From Phycisphaerales bacterium UBA1910 (GTDB lineage: Bacteria > Planctomycetota > Phycisphaerae > Phycisphaerales > UBA1924): a stretch of DNA of 28,418 bases. Where the stretch lies: assembly GCA_002337545.1 (NCBI GenBank), contig DDGE01000051.1:16956-45373 (forward strand), in the 5' to 3' direction. The position numbers and the translations under genes were made by a program. How positions within the stretch are numbered: position 1 is the stretch's first letter; every line of letters begins with the position of its first letter. Below, in pieces: positions 7,148 to 14,580 of the stretch. The notes under the pieces are model-generated. The model was not told the DNA's origin. It saw nothing but the letters and a program-made list of their open reading frames with translations, and ran no database searches.

Positions 7148-8203
7148 TTGCAAGGTGTGCTCGATATCCCGTCCGAACTCGAAGGCGTCCAGGGGGTCAT
7201 CGCGAATGCGTTCCCCGGTGTGATCGAGATATTTGAGGCACAGCTCGTCTCCGATCTTCCGCCGGTCGATGAGATGTGTCGATATGTTGAGCGTTATCGC
7301 GGGAAGATGCTCCGCCCGACGCTCGTGCTGCTTTGCGGGATCGCGAGCAACGCCGAGCATAATGCGTTGATCGAAACCGGGGACGACGGCTCGATCTGCT
7401 CGCGTGCCCACCAGGTGTGCGGGGCGGTATGCGAGATGGTCCATATGGCTACCCTCGTGCACGACGATGTCCTCGACGAGGCAGAGATCCGCCGACGCGG
7501 GCAGACGCTCAATATGCTCCACGGGAACGAGACTTCGGTGATCCTTGGGGACTACCTGATTGCTTCGGCGTACGAGCTTTGCTCGTCGCTCGACTCGCCC
7601 GTTCCTTCGCGGATCGTCGGCAACGCGTCGGCGGTGATGTGCACGGGCGAGTTGCTGCAGCTCCATCATCGCAACAACCACTCGCTCGACGAAGCGACCT
7701 ATCTTGAGATTCTTGATCGGAAGACCGCGGCGCTTATCGGCGCGGCGTGCGAGCTGGGGGCGCTGTGCACGCTTGGGTTTGATCAGCGCGAGCATCCGGT
7801 TGTCCAAGCGTTGCTGCGTTATGGCAAGGCGATGGGGATCGCGTTTCAGATTCAGGACGATGTGCTTGATCTCATGGGGTCCGAAGAGCAGGTCGGTAAG
7901 TCCGTGGGCAAGGATCTTGAGAAGGGCAAGCTGACCTATCCGCTTATCCACCACCTCGCTCATGCGGGCGACGAGCAGACGCTGGGTACGCTTGAGCTCA
8001 TTCGGCTGGCGGAGAACCGTGATCGATCCGGTGTGCCCGAGCTGATCGACGCGATCCGAGCTACTGACTCGATCGAGGCGACCCAGTCGCTCGCGGCTTC
8101 GTATGTTGAGAAGGCGAGGGGGGCGTTGATCGAGCTTCCTGATTCTCCCGGGCGGCGGATGCTGGAACTCATGGCCGACGCGGTCATCCGCCGATCCTAC
8201 TAA
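7148..8203 (+). CDS. Polyprenyl (long-chain isoprenyl) diphosphate synthase
   Basis: Condenses isopentenyl diphosphate units onto an allylic diphosphate to make a long chain for quinone side chains or lipid carriers. 351 aa from the TTG at 7148. Family motifs are complete: GKMLRP (residues 52-57), the first aspartate-rich motif DDVLD (106-110) followed by RRRGQ, and the second, QDDVLD (236-241), with GKSVGKDLEKGK downstream. The DDxxD without extra residues between the Asp pairs, with small residues before it (Ala101, Thr102), suggests a long-chain (octaprenyl/solanesyl type) synthase rather than geranylgeranyl synthase; chain length is an inference. The upstream open frame to 6938 overlaps the previous gene and lacks family similarity. 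It is followed 22 nt later by a membrane-protein gene. Confidence 0.92.
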   Translation: MQGVLDIPSELEGVQGVIANAFPGVIEIFEAQLVSDLPPVDEMCRYVERYRGKMLRPTLVLLCGIASNAEHNALIETGDDGSICSRAHQVCGAVCEMVHMATLVHDDVLDEAEIRRRGQTLNMLHGNETSVILGDYLIASAYELCSSLDSPVPSRIVGNASAVMCTGELLQLHHRNNHSLDEATYLEILDRKTAALIGAACELGALCTLGFDQREHPVVQALLRYGKAMGIAFQIQDDVLDLMGSEEQVGKSVGKDLEKGKLTYPLIHHLAHAGDEQTLGTLELIRLAENRDRSGVPELIDAIRATDSIEATQSLAASYVEKARGALIELPDSPGRRMLELMADAVIRRSY

Positions 8204-8225
8204 TCACGAAAACAGAGGACGGCCC

Positions 8226-8855
8226 ATGCCCCGACGCGTATTCAAGTTCTACCAACGCAAGCGGGTCGTCAATATCAACATCAATATCCTTGCCGCCGGT
8301 TTCCTCGCGATCGCGCTTGCGAAGTTCCCGGTGAAGTTTATTGGGGATTGGATCGGGCCTGAGCACAAGCTCATCATCGCTGCGATCGCGTACATTGTGG
8401 ACACGATCTTTGATGTGATGGTGTATTACGCGCTGCATTGGATCGCGAATCATTGGAACCCGCAGGGGCATCTTCCCAAGCACGACGACCGCCCCAAGAG
8501 CCGTCGGTTTGTACACGACGCGACGCGGATCCAGGCGGAACGCATGGCGCTCGTCCCGATCTTCATCCTGATTGGCCCGGGGGGGATGTGGGCGTTGCAG
8601 CGGTTCGCGAACATCACACACTCCTGGGCGTTCGTCATCGCGTTTGTTGCGGCGATCATCACCACACGGATCATCCACACGATTTGGGGGATTCGTTCTG
8701 GGACCTTTAAGGACACCGTGGACTTTGTGATCGATGATGACATCCAGATCGGGCGTGATCTGAGCGCCGAGGCTGAATCTGAGGCGAGGGCTCAGGAGCC
8801 CACCGAGCCCAAGCCAACACCCAAGCCGACGAAGACGGACGAGGTTGCTCCCTGA
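8226..8855 (+). CDS. Four-helix integral membrane protein, unknown function
   Basis: 209 aa; I do not recognise the family. A basic N-terminus (residues 1-15) is followed by four probable transmembrane helices at about 16-34, 48-72, 106-122 and 133-152. A His/Lys/Arg/Asp-rich loop (about 73-105) separates helix pairs. The tail from 165 is acidic, then Pro/Lys/Thr-rich and probably disordered. GAGG precedes the ATG. The TGA overlaps the ATG of the asparagine synthetase gene (TGATG), so the two are probably translationally coupled. The polyprenyl synthase ends 22 nt upstream, suggesting an operon. No enzymatic motif is visible. Confidence 0.72.
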   Translation: MPRRVFKFYQRKRVVNININILAAGFLAIALAKFPVKFIGDWIGPEHKLIIAAIAYIVDTIFDVMVYYALHWIANHWNPQGHLPKHDDRPKSRRFVHDATRIQAERMALVPIFILIGPGGMWALQRFANITHSWAFVIAFVAAIITTRIIHTIWGIRSGTFKDTVDFVIDDDIQIGRDLSAEAESEARAQEPTEPKPTPKPTKTDEVAP

Positions 8856-10888
8856 TGTGTGGCATCGCGGGTGTTATCAAGATCCACGACCCGAAGGACG
8901 GCCCCCCACCGCCGCCACTTGAGGCGATCCCTGAGCAGTGGCTGGACATCCTCGACGAATCCATCAAACACCGAGGCCCCGACGGGCAGGGACGGTTCCG
9001 CGATCGCGCGACCCGCGAAGACGGCACCATCGTCGATGTCGCGCTCGTGCACCGACGATTGAGCATCATCGACCACGCCGGCGGGCACCAGCCGATGGTG
9101 CACGACGGCGAGCGACTGCGGGCAGACCTGACCTACCAGCCGGGCGAGATACCGATCATCGCGAGTGAGGTTGAGCCGGACAAGCCGCTGGTTGCGGTGG
9201 TGTTCAACGGGTGTATTTACAACCATCGCGAGCTGCGGGAGGAGTTGGAGGGGCAGGGGTGTGTGTTCGAGACGGATCACTCGGATACGGAGGTGCTGGT
9301 GCATGGGTGGCGGGCGGATCAGGTTCGAGTTCGACACTGCCTTGACGGCATGTACGGCATCGCAGTCTGGGAGCGCCAATCCTCAACCTTTACGGCTATG
9401 CGGGACGACTTTGGCCAGAAACCATTGTACAAATCGAACAACAGGAACAAGATCAAAGCGATGAGCAGCAACCCGGTGGGCTTGCTCAATCTCGCGCAGT
9501 TTATGACTGAACCCGAAGCAAGCGATCCAGGACAAACCCGAGGTTGGATCAAGTATGGCTGGAATCAGGCCGCAAAGATTCTCGGCGTCGCTGAGTCAAT
9601 GCTGCCGGGAACATCGAACTCCATACCAAGCCACGAATCACATGATGAAGACGGATGGGCTCATGCCCATCATCTCCTGCTCAATCATGAGATACGCGAT
9701 CTGGATATAGAGACTCTCGACGAACTGCTCCGGGCTGCTGTGCAATCTGAACTCGAAGCCGATGTACCGATCGGCTGCTTCCTCAGTGGCGGCATCGATT
9801 CAGCACTGATCTGTCATTACGCCAAAGAAACTCATGCTGACATCACTGCGTACACCGTCAGGATGCCGATTGCTTCTTTCGATGAAAGCGATGCGGCGTC
9901 TGTAACCGCAAAGCATCTCGGCATCCAGCATCAAGTGCTCGACTGCAATCTAAACCCGTCAGACGATTTGATTCAACTGATCGAACAGCTTGGGCTTCCT
10001 TTCGGAGACAGTTCACTACTCCCGACGTATTGGGTCTGCCGTTCGGCGCGGCGTGAAGTCAAAGTCGCATTGGCTGGTGACGGTGGCGACGAACTTTTCC
10101 TTGGGTATGACAGGCATCGCGTCCTTTCGCTCATTCACAAACTCGGTATACCTTCGCTGGCTTCACTTGCTGCCAAGGCTCTTCCCGTTGGTCGGAATCC
10201 AAAGTCACGATTCACCCGAGCTTCGAGACTCTTGAATGCCGCAGCGGGCGAGGGCTACAAGGAGCTCGTCGCAATTTTCCCCTCGCCATTCGATGAAGAG
10301 CTGGGTCTTTCAATCAAACCGATGGATCACTGGGGTTTGACTCAAGACAAGGCCACTGCATTGCGCTTTGATCGCATGTTCTATCTACCAGAAGACCTCC
10401 TCCGCAAGACCGATACAGCATCGATGGCCGTCGGGCTTGAGGTGCGTGCACCGTTCCTCGCAAAGGAGCTCGTCGACGCGGCGCTCCGTACGCCGCTGGA
10501 CATCCTCATGCCCAACGGCGGGCGGAAGGGCCTCCTGAAACAAGTCGCCCGCAAGTACCTCCCCGACCACATCGTCGATCGTCCCAAGCAGGGCTTTGCC
10601 ATCCCCATCGGTGAGTGGTTCCGCTCGGACTACGGCGGGATGCGTCAGTTGCTCTACGATCACCTGCACTCCGCCGACCCGTTCCCGGGGCTGGCGGAAT
10701 CTGGGGTGGAGTTGAATATGAAGTTTGTCGAGCAGATGCTCAGAGAGCACGACGCGGCTGGGGAGAAGTCGATCAACCCGTGGCGTGGGCGGGACCACTC
10801 GCAGCGGCTGTACATGCTGCTGGTGCTGAGTATCTGGGCGAAGTGGCTGCAGCGGGTTCGTAAGGGCGAAGAAAAAGCCCACGCCTGA
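8855..10888 (+). CDS. asnB: Asparagine synthetase-like glutamine amidotransferase
   Basis: 677 aa, somewhat longer than typical AsnB. Family reaction: ATP-dependent amidation of aspartate using ammonia released from glutamine. The nucleophile Cys2 follows Met1 (MCGIAGV); RRLSII (68-72) and SDTE (143-146) complete much of the glutaminase pocket. The usual NGEIYN is NGCIYN, putting Cys120 where a glutamine-binding Glu is expected. The synthetase domain has the PPi loop SGGIDS (311-316), GDGGDELF (408-415) and KQGFAIPIGEWFR near the C-terminus. An insertion of about 20 residues precedes NGCIYN, and the usual FASE-type motif between the domains is not recognisable. The core (about 9330-10430) is near 52% GC and uses more A/T-ending codons, against 62-70% in the flanks. 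Translation is coupled to the preceding membrane protein. It could amidate another substrate, as surface-polysaccharide-associated homologues do. Confidence 0.88.
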   Translation: MCGIAGVIKIHDPKDGPPPPPLEAIPEQWLDILDESIKHRGPDGQGRFRDRATREDGTIVDVALVHRRLSIIDHAGGHQPMVHDGERLRADLTYQPGEIPIIASEVEPDKPLVAVVFNGCIYNHRELREELEGQGCVFETDHSDTEVLVHGWRADQVRVRHCLDGMYGIAVWERQSSTFTAMRDDFGQKPLYKSNNRNKIKAMSSNPVGLLNLAQFMTEPEASDPGQTRGWIKYGWNQAAKILGVAESMLPGTSNSIPSHESHDEDGWAHAHHLLLNHEIRDLDIETLDELLRAAVQSELEADVPIGCFLSGGIDSALICHYAKETHADITAYTVRMPIASFDESDAASVTAKHLGIQHQVLDCNLNPSDDLIQLIEQLGLPFGDSSLLPTYWVCRSARREVKVALAGDGGDELFLGYDRHRVLSLIHKLGIPSLASLAAKALPVGRNPKSRFTRASRLLNAAAGEGYKELVAIFPSPFDEELGLSIKPMDHWGLTQDKATALRFDRMFYLPEDLLRKTDTASMAVGLEVRAPFLAKELVDAALRTPLDILMPNGGRKGLLKQVARKYLPDHIVDRPKQGFAIPIGEWFRSDYGGMRQLLYDHLHSADPFPGLAESGVELNMKFVEQMLREHDAAGEKSINPWRGRDHSQRLYMLLVLSIWAKWLQRVRKGEEKAHA

Positions 10889-10898
10889 GCGTGGGCTT
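10875..10898 (-). terminator. Terminator hairpin for the leftward mscS transcript
   Basis: A perfect 10-bp stem (10875-10884 with 10889-10898, loop CTGA) reads, on the reverse strand, into a run of five T. It therefore fits the end of the mscS transcript. It spans the asnB stop codon. There is no T-run on the forward strand, so termination of asnB here would be weaker. Confidence 0.6.
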
Positions 10899-10916
10899 GT
10901 GAAAAACCCAAGTTGC

Positions 10917-10994
10917 CGGTGGCACAGGCGTCCCGCCTGTGCAATCTCAAGTAACCGGAGCACACAGCGCACAGGCGGGACGCCTGTGCCACCG
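10917..10994. repeat. Long inverted repeat, planctomycete GGCGTCCCGCC-type palindromic element
   Basis: Two perfectly complementary 26-nt arms (10917-10942 and 10969-10994) flank a 26-nt spacer. Each arm is itself nearly palindromic around GGCGTCCCGCC, with GCACAG and CTGTGC at its ends. The element lies between the convergent asnB and mscS genes. From memory, the core recurs between genes in planctomycetes and some other bacteria, like a REP element. It encodes nothing credible; as RNA it would make a very stable stem. Confidence 0.8.
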
Positions 10995-11006
10995 CTGCAA
11001 GACAAC

Positions 11007-11942
11007 TCAGTCGCGCTTGACCTTGCCATCGATGTGGACATCCATCTGCGGGAATGGGATGCCGATCTCGGCTTGGTCGAGGGCGACCTTCACATTGCGG
11101 GTGAGCTGGTCCATAACCGCCCAGTAGTCTGCTGCGTTGACCCAGACACGCACGGACCAGTCGATGGACGAGCCGCCGAGGCCGGTGAGGACGACCGCGG
11201 GGCCGGGGTCGGTGAGGACATTCTCGGTGCCCGATGCGGCTGCGAGCATGACCTCGCGTGCCTTGTCGATATCTGCGCCGTAGTCGGTGCCGACATCGAC
11301 CGAGACGCGTCGGGTGGCGTGGTGCGAGATATTCTCGATGGTGCCGCCGAAGATCTCGTTGTTGGGCACGATGATGCGTCGGTTATCCGGTGTATCGAAG
11401 ATGGTGGTGAAGAGGCCGATCTCGAAGATCTTGCCCGTGGTGCCGCCTGCGCTGACGACATCGCCGACCTTGAACGGACGGAAGAGCAGGAGCATCACGC
11501 CGGAGGCGATGTTGCCGAGCATGCCGGACATGGCCATACCGATGGCGAAGCCGACCGCAGCGATCAGTGCTGCGAAGCTTGCTGTCGGGATCCCGAAGAC
11601 GCCGAGGATCGCGACACCACCTGCGATGAGGACGATGTAGCGTGCGAGGTTGGAAAGGAATCGTGCGAGGGTTTCCTCGACCTTGGCCTTGCGTACGGCC
11701 TTGCCGGTGATTTTGCTGACCCAGCCCGCGACGAGCAGGACGAGGATAATAAGAATGACGGCCTTGGTGATCGGCCAGCCGACGGAATCCCAAAGCAGGA
11801 TCCATGTGTCGCTGCTGAAGTCGCCTTCCATCAGGCGGCTCGCGGCTTCAGTGCCTCCGCTGACGAGTTCGTTCGCGGGTTCAGCCGCGGTTTCGGCACC
11901 GTTCGCGACCTCAGTGGCCGCTTCCTCTTGCATGAAAAGCAT
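11007..11942 (-). CDS. mscS: Small-conductance mechanosensitive channel, MscS family
   Basis: 311 aa, close to the basic MscS size (about 290). It opens under membrane tension to release solutes after hypo-osmotic shock. An acidic N-terminal extension (residues 1-45) precedes TM1 (about 58-78), TM2 (about 100-118) and the pore-lining TM3 (about 120-150), with the Gly/Ala-rich pattern FAIGMAMSGMLGNIASG running into LLLFRPFKVGD, the family signature. A cytoplasmic beta domain follows, including IVPNNEIFGGTIENIS. The ATG at 11942 is supported by AGAGGAA 7 nt upstream. It is transcribed alone, leftward, ending at the hairpin 10875-10898. Confidence 0.94.
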   Translation of the reverse strand: MLFMQEEAATEVANGAETAAEPANELVSGGTEAASRLMEGDFSSDTWILLWDSVGWPITKAVILIILVLLVAGWVSKITGKAVRKAKVEETLARFLSNLARYIVLIAGGVAILGVFGIPTASFAALIAAVGFAIGMAMSGMLGNIASGVMLLLFRPFKVGDVVSAGGTTGKIFEIGLFTTIFDTPDNRRIIVPNNEIFGGTIENISHHATRRVSVDVGTDYGADIDKAREVMLAAASGTENVLTDPGPAVVLTGLGGSSIDWSVRVWVNAADYWAVMDQLTRNVKVALDQAEIGIPFPQMDVHIDGKVKRD

Positions 11943-12097
11943 GTGTGTTTCCTCTCGAAGTTCGACACACGGCGATTGAGTCCCCTGGCAACCTTTGCCT
12001 TTACGCCGTATGCTTTTCGAACTTTAACCCTTGTTTATCCTGAAAGCGAAACAGATACGCTGTTTTCGTGTGTCCGTGCCGGTGTACAGCGCAAATC

Positions 12098-12158
12098 GTG
12101 CCAAATTACCTAAGTGGTTTGCGAAATCCCCTTCAGTTTGGCACTGATCTTCTGCCAA
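12098..12158. promoter_or_regulatory. Inverted TGCCAA motifs in the mscS/amidase intergenic region
   Basis: GTGCCAAA (12098-12105) and TTTGGCAC (12137-12144) are perfect 8-bp inverted arms 31 nt apart. A third copy, TGCCAA (12153-12158), forms a second inverted pair with TTGGCA (12138-12143). They lie between divergent mscS and amidase genes, upstream of the amidase start at 12219. This may be a regulator-binding cluster or a hairpin. The rest of 11943-12218 shows nothing I can name. Confidence 0.25.
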
Positions 12159-12218
12159 GTTGATCGCTTCGCGTGGTAGGATTGCACCGAAGCATGGGGA
12201 AATGCCGAAGGACTTTGT

Positions 12219-13052
12219 GTGACACAGCCAACTCCTCAATCGGATCCTGACCTGACGCACCAGACGCCGAGCGTTACCCGACGCTCTGCGCTTTCGTCCG
12301 TGGCGAAGACAGGCCTTGCTTTGAGCATCGCCGGCTCGCTTATCGGCTGCAGTTCCAGTGCGCAGAAACGAGTTCAATCCAAGGGCGGCTCGCTCGGCGA
12401 TCCGATCCCTGAGGACCCGATCGTCCACTCTTCGACCCCCAGCCCGATCCAAACTCGTCCTTCGACCACGCACAGCGTCAGCTCGAACGATTCGCTCTCG
12501 GCGATTCCGTCGTTTGTGATCCCACGGGCCAAGTGGACCAGTTCGGGCCCCAAGCGTTGGCTCGCGGACCCGATGACGGGTATCAACCGGATCACCGTGC
12601 ATCATGACGCGATCATGCCGGTTCCCAGCGGTACGTATGCCGATTCTCTGCGTCGGCTGCAGCTCATTCGCAAGGGTCATCTGAATAATGGCTGGGCGGA
12701 CATTGGCTATCACTTCGCGATCGACCCGAGCGGACGCGTCTGGCAGGCACGACCGCTTGAGTTGCAGGGTGCCCATGTGAAGGACAACAATCCGAGCAAT
12801 CTCGGGATTGTGGTCTTTGGAAACTACGAGCAGATTCGCCCGACTTCCGCGTCACTCAGATCGCTTGATCAGCTGCTCTCATATGGCATGCAGCGGTTCG
12901 GGGTTCCGATCAGCCGCGTCTATACCCATCGTGAGCTGCGTCCCACGGCGTGCCCTGGGCAGAATCTGCAAGCGCAGATGAACGCGACCCGCTCGAGCAA
13001 CGGTCGTTTGAGCACGATCATCCGATCGACATCGCCAGTCCTGCTCGCCTGA
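12219..13052 (+). CDS. N-acetylmuramoyl-L-alanine amidase (Amidase_2 fold), probable Tat lipoprotein
   Basis: 277 aa from a GTG start with AAGGA 6 nt upstream. It would cleave the bond between N-acetylmuramic acid and the stem peptide. The N-terminus has a twin-Arg (TRRSALS, Arg21-Arg22), a hydrophobic stretch and a lipobox SLIGC with Cys44, suggesting Tat-dependent export and lipid anchoring. A Ser/Thr/Pro-rich linker (45-98) leads to the catalytic domain: HHD (His128/129), IGYHF (Tyr164), THRELRPTACPG with His237 and Cys245. These match the Zn-binding His, His, Cys and the Tyr of T7-lysozyme-type amidases. It stands alone, divergent from mscS. It may act in peptidoglycan turnover or recycling. 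Confidence 0.9.
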   Translation: MTQPTPQSDPDLTHQTPSVTRRSALSSVAKTGLALSIAGSLIGCSSSAQKRVQSKGGSLGDPIPEDPIVHSSTPSPIQTRPSTTHSVSSNDSLSAIPSFVIPRAKWTSSGPKRWLADPMTGINRITVHHDAIMPVPSGTYADSLRRLQLIRKGHLNNGWADIGYHFAIDPSGRVWQARPLELQGAHVKDNNPSNLGIVVFGNYEQIRPTSASLRSLDQLLSYGMQRFGVPISRVYTHRELRPTACPGQNLQAQMNATRSSNGRLSTIIRSTSPVLLA

Positions 13053-13092
13053 GTTGATAATGAACGCTGATAGAGCGTGAGCTCTAAACCGG

Positions 13093-13890
13093 TCAGTCGG
13101 CGTTGCTTAATGCCGACTCGGTACCTGCGTGCTCTGCGTTCGGCTGACCAAAGATCGCGGACCCAACCCGTACGATGTTTGATCCTTCTTCGATCGCGAC
13201 TTCATAATCGCCGCTCATGCCCATGGAGAGCAGGTCGAAATGCCCCTCGCCGATGCCGACACGGCGGATGTCATCGAAGAGTTCACGACATCTCGTGAAA
13301 TGTGGGCGGGCTTCCTCGGGGTCGTCGCAGATTGGCGCCATGGTCATGAGGCCGCGAACACGGACATTGATCATGGTGTCGATCTGCTCAGCGATGGCCC
13401 CCGCTGCTGCGATGGGGACGCCGAACTTGGATTCTTCCGCCGAGACATTCACTTGGAGCAGGACATCAATCTGACGGTCGAGCTTGTTTGCTACCTGCTG
13501 GATTTCTTCGGCGAGTCGTAGCGAGTCAACGGAATGAACCAGACGAACGACATCACCAATCTTGCGGACCTTGTTTCGCTGGAGATGCCCGATCATGTGC
13601 CAACGGACAGGTTCGGATGGATCGAACCCGGTGTGCTCGCCCGCGACCCTGGGGTGCAATCGCATGCGTTCGAACCATTCGTTGATGACGCCTGCCCTCT
13701 GGGAAAGCTGCTGAACCTTGTTTTCGCCGAAATCCCGGTGCCCGAGTTCAACGAGCTCTCGAATATCTTCGGGCTCTGCGAACTTGGTGACGGCGATGAG
13801 ATAGACCGAACCCGGGGTCCTGCCTGAGCGACCTGCGGCATCCGCAACGCGCTGCTTGACTTCCGTGTAACGCTGTTCGAGGGTGGACAT
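13093..13890 (-). CDS. yggS: YggS/PROSC-family pyridoxal-phosphate homeostasis protein
   Basis: 265 aa. The family binds PLP, has no well-established catalytic activity and helps control vitamin B6 and amino-acid balance. Landmarks: LIAVTKFAEP with the PLP lysine Lys36, DFGENKVQ, WHMIGHLQRNK, VNVSAEESKFG and the phosphate-binding SMGMSGDYEVAIEEGSNIVRVG segment. The ATG at 13890 is chosen because a perfect AGGAGGT lies 4 nt upstream; the longer frame would start across that site. An insert of about 25 residues after the GENKVQ region (INEWFERMRLHP...) makes it longer than the usual 230 aa. It is last in a leftward series from the HPt gene, 75 nt after the small lipoprotein gene. Confidence 0.94.
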   Translation of the reverse strand: MSTLEQRYTEVKQRVADAAGRSGRTPGSVYLIAVTKFAEPEDIRELVELGHRDFGENKVQQLSQRAGVINEWFERMRLHPRVAGEHTGFDPSEPVRWHMIGHLQRNKVRKIGDVVRLVHSVDSLRLAEEIQQVANKLDRQIDVLLQVNVSAEESKFGVPIAAAGAIAEQIDTMINVRVRGLMTMAPICDDPEEARPHFTRCRELFDDIRRVGIGEGHFDLLSMGMSGDYEVAIEEGSNIVRVGSAIFGQPNAEHAGTESALSNAD

Positions 13891-13893
13891 CTG

Positions 13894-13900
13894 ACCTCCT
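13894..13900 (-). promoter_or_regulatory. Strong ribosome binding site of yggS
   Basis: Reverse-strand AGGAGGT ends 3-4 nt before the ATG at 13890. It rules out the in-frame ATG at 13905, which would place this element inside the coding region. Confidence 0.6.
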
Positions 13901-13965
13901 GTCATTGCCTGATCATCTGGAATAGATAGATGATAGCGGGTTTTTCCCGCTTCTGCGAGGCAGGA

Positions 13966-14253
13966 TCAGTTGTCTACGGTTCCCCAGTTTGATCCGCGTC
14001 GGGATGGGTCGGACGGAGCCGCGGTTCCCTCTGGCTCAGGTTTCGCCTTCCACATGCCGTAGCCGAGTTCTTTGTCTCTCTCGGTTGGATCCTGTGCATC
14101 GGCTGTCAGCCCGAACCGGTTTTCAAGAGACTGATCGGCCCCGCTGGGCTGTTTGACATCGACCCGGCGCTGTTGCAGCTGGCATCCGGCGTTGAATGCC
14201 AAGAGTGCCGCGCCCATCGAGATCATCGTGATTTGCCGCGTGGATTTGTTCAT
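13966..14253 (-). CDS. Small lipoprotein of unknown function
   Basis: 95 aa from the ATG at 14253 (GGA 7 nt upstream; ATG at 14259 and TTG at 14265 are alternatives). The N-terminus is a lipoprotein signal: MNKSTRQ, a hydrophobic core, then FNAGC with the lipid-accepting Cys24. The remainder is short, hydrophilic and rich in Asp, Glu, Pro and Gly, with no domain I recognise. It lies 45 nt after slyX and 75 nt before yggS on the same strand. A small hairpin (13935-13951) in the gap to yggS lacks a T-run, so read-through is likely. Confidence 0.65.
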   Translation of the reverse strand: MNKSTRQITMISMGAALLAFNAGCQLQQRRVDVKQPSGADQSLENRFGLTADAQDPTERDKELGYGMWKAKPEPEGTAAPSDPSRRGSNWGTVDN

Positions 14254-14298
14254 TTGCATATCCAACTGTACACCGATAACTGGTGAAAGCCCAACGAA

Positions 14299-14550
14299 TT
14301 AGAGCGGTTCGCGTGGGACATCGGGGCCTGCACTGTGTGGAGGCGGCACCATGGGGGGGGCTTCCCCCACCTTGTCGTTGATTTCCATCAGACGAGATTC
14401 CAGGTGCTCTATCCTGCGGGCCATGCTGGTCATGGTCTTATTGAGTTGGGCGATCTCTGCCGAGAGCACTTCGATGTGTCGCTCGGAATAACCCGTGGAG
14501 AGTTCGAGTTTCTCTAATCGCTTGTCGTGATGGTGCTCTGGACGACTCAT
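14299..14550 (-). CDS. slyX: SlyX-like coiled-coil protein
   Basis: 83 aa. The family consists of short coiled-coil proteins of unclear role. Residues 8-62 form a continuous amphipathic heptad pattern (LEKLELSTGYSERHIEVLS, then IAQLNKTMTSMARRIEHLES), and the tail is Pro-rich with PPPH, as in E. coli SlyX. No Shine-Dalgarno of note precedes the ATG. It lies 30 nt after the REC-GGDEF gene, suggesting one transcript. Assignment rests on length, coiled-coil pattern and the PPPH tail, so it is good but not certain. Confidence 0.72.
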   Translation of the reverse strand: MSRPEHHHDKRLEKLELSTGYSERHIEVLSAEIAQLNKTMTSMARRIEHLESRLMEINDKVGEAPPMVPPPHSAGPDVPREPL

Positions 14551-14580
14551 ACCCGAGTCTAGCCTTGCATGGTACCTGAA

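Noticed and set aside
10899..12113. 404-codon forward open frame over the palindromic repeat and antisense to mscS
   Set aside because: The protein begins in the repeat arms (Arg/Pro/Cys-rich) and continues as a shadow of MscS. No signal or motif.
12024..12776. 250-codon reverse open frame opposite the amidase
   Set aside because: It is antisense to a gene with a full catalytic signature and has no family features of its own.
13935..13951. Hairpin between the small lipoprotein gene and yggS as a terminator
   Set aside because: The stem is only 6 bp and no T-run follows on the transcribed strand.
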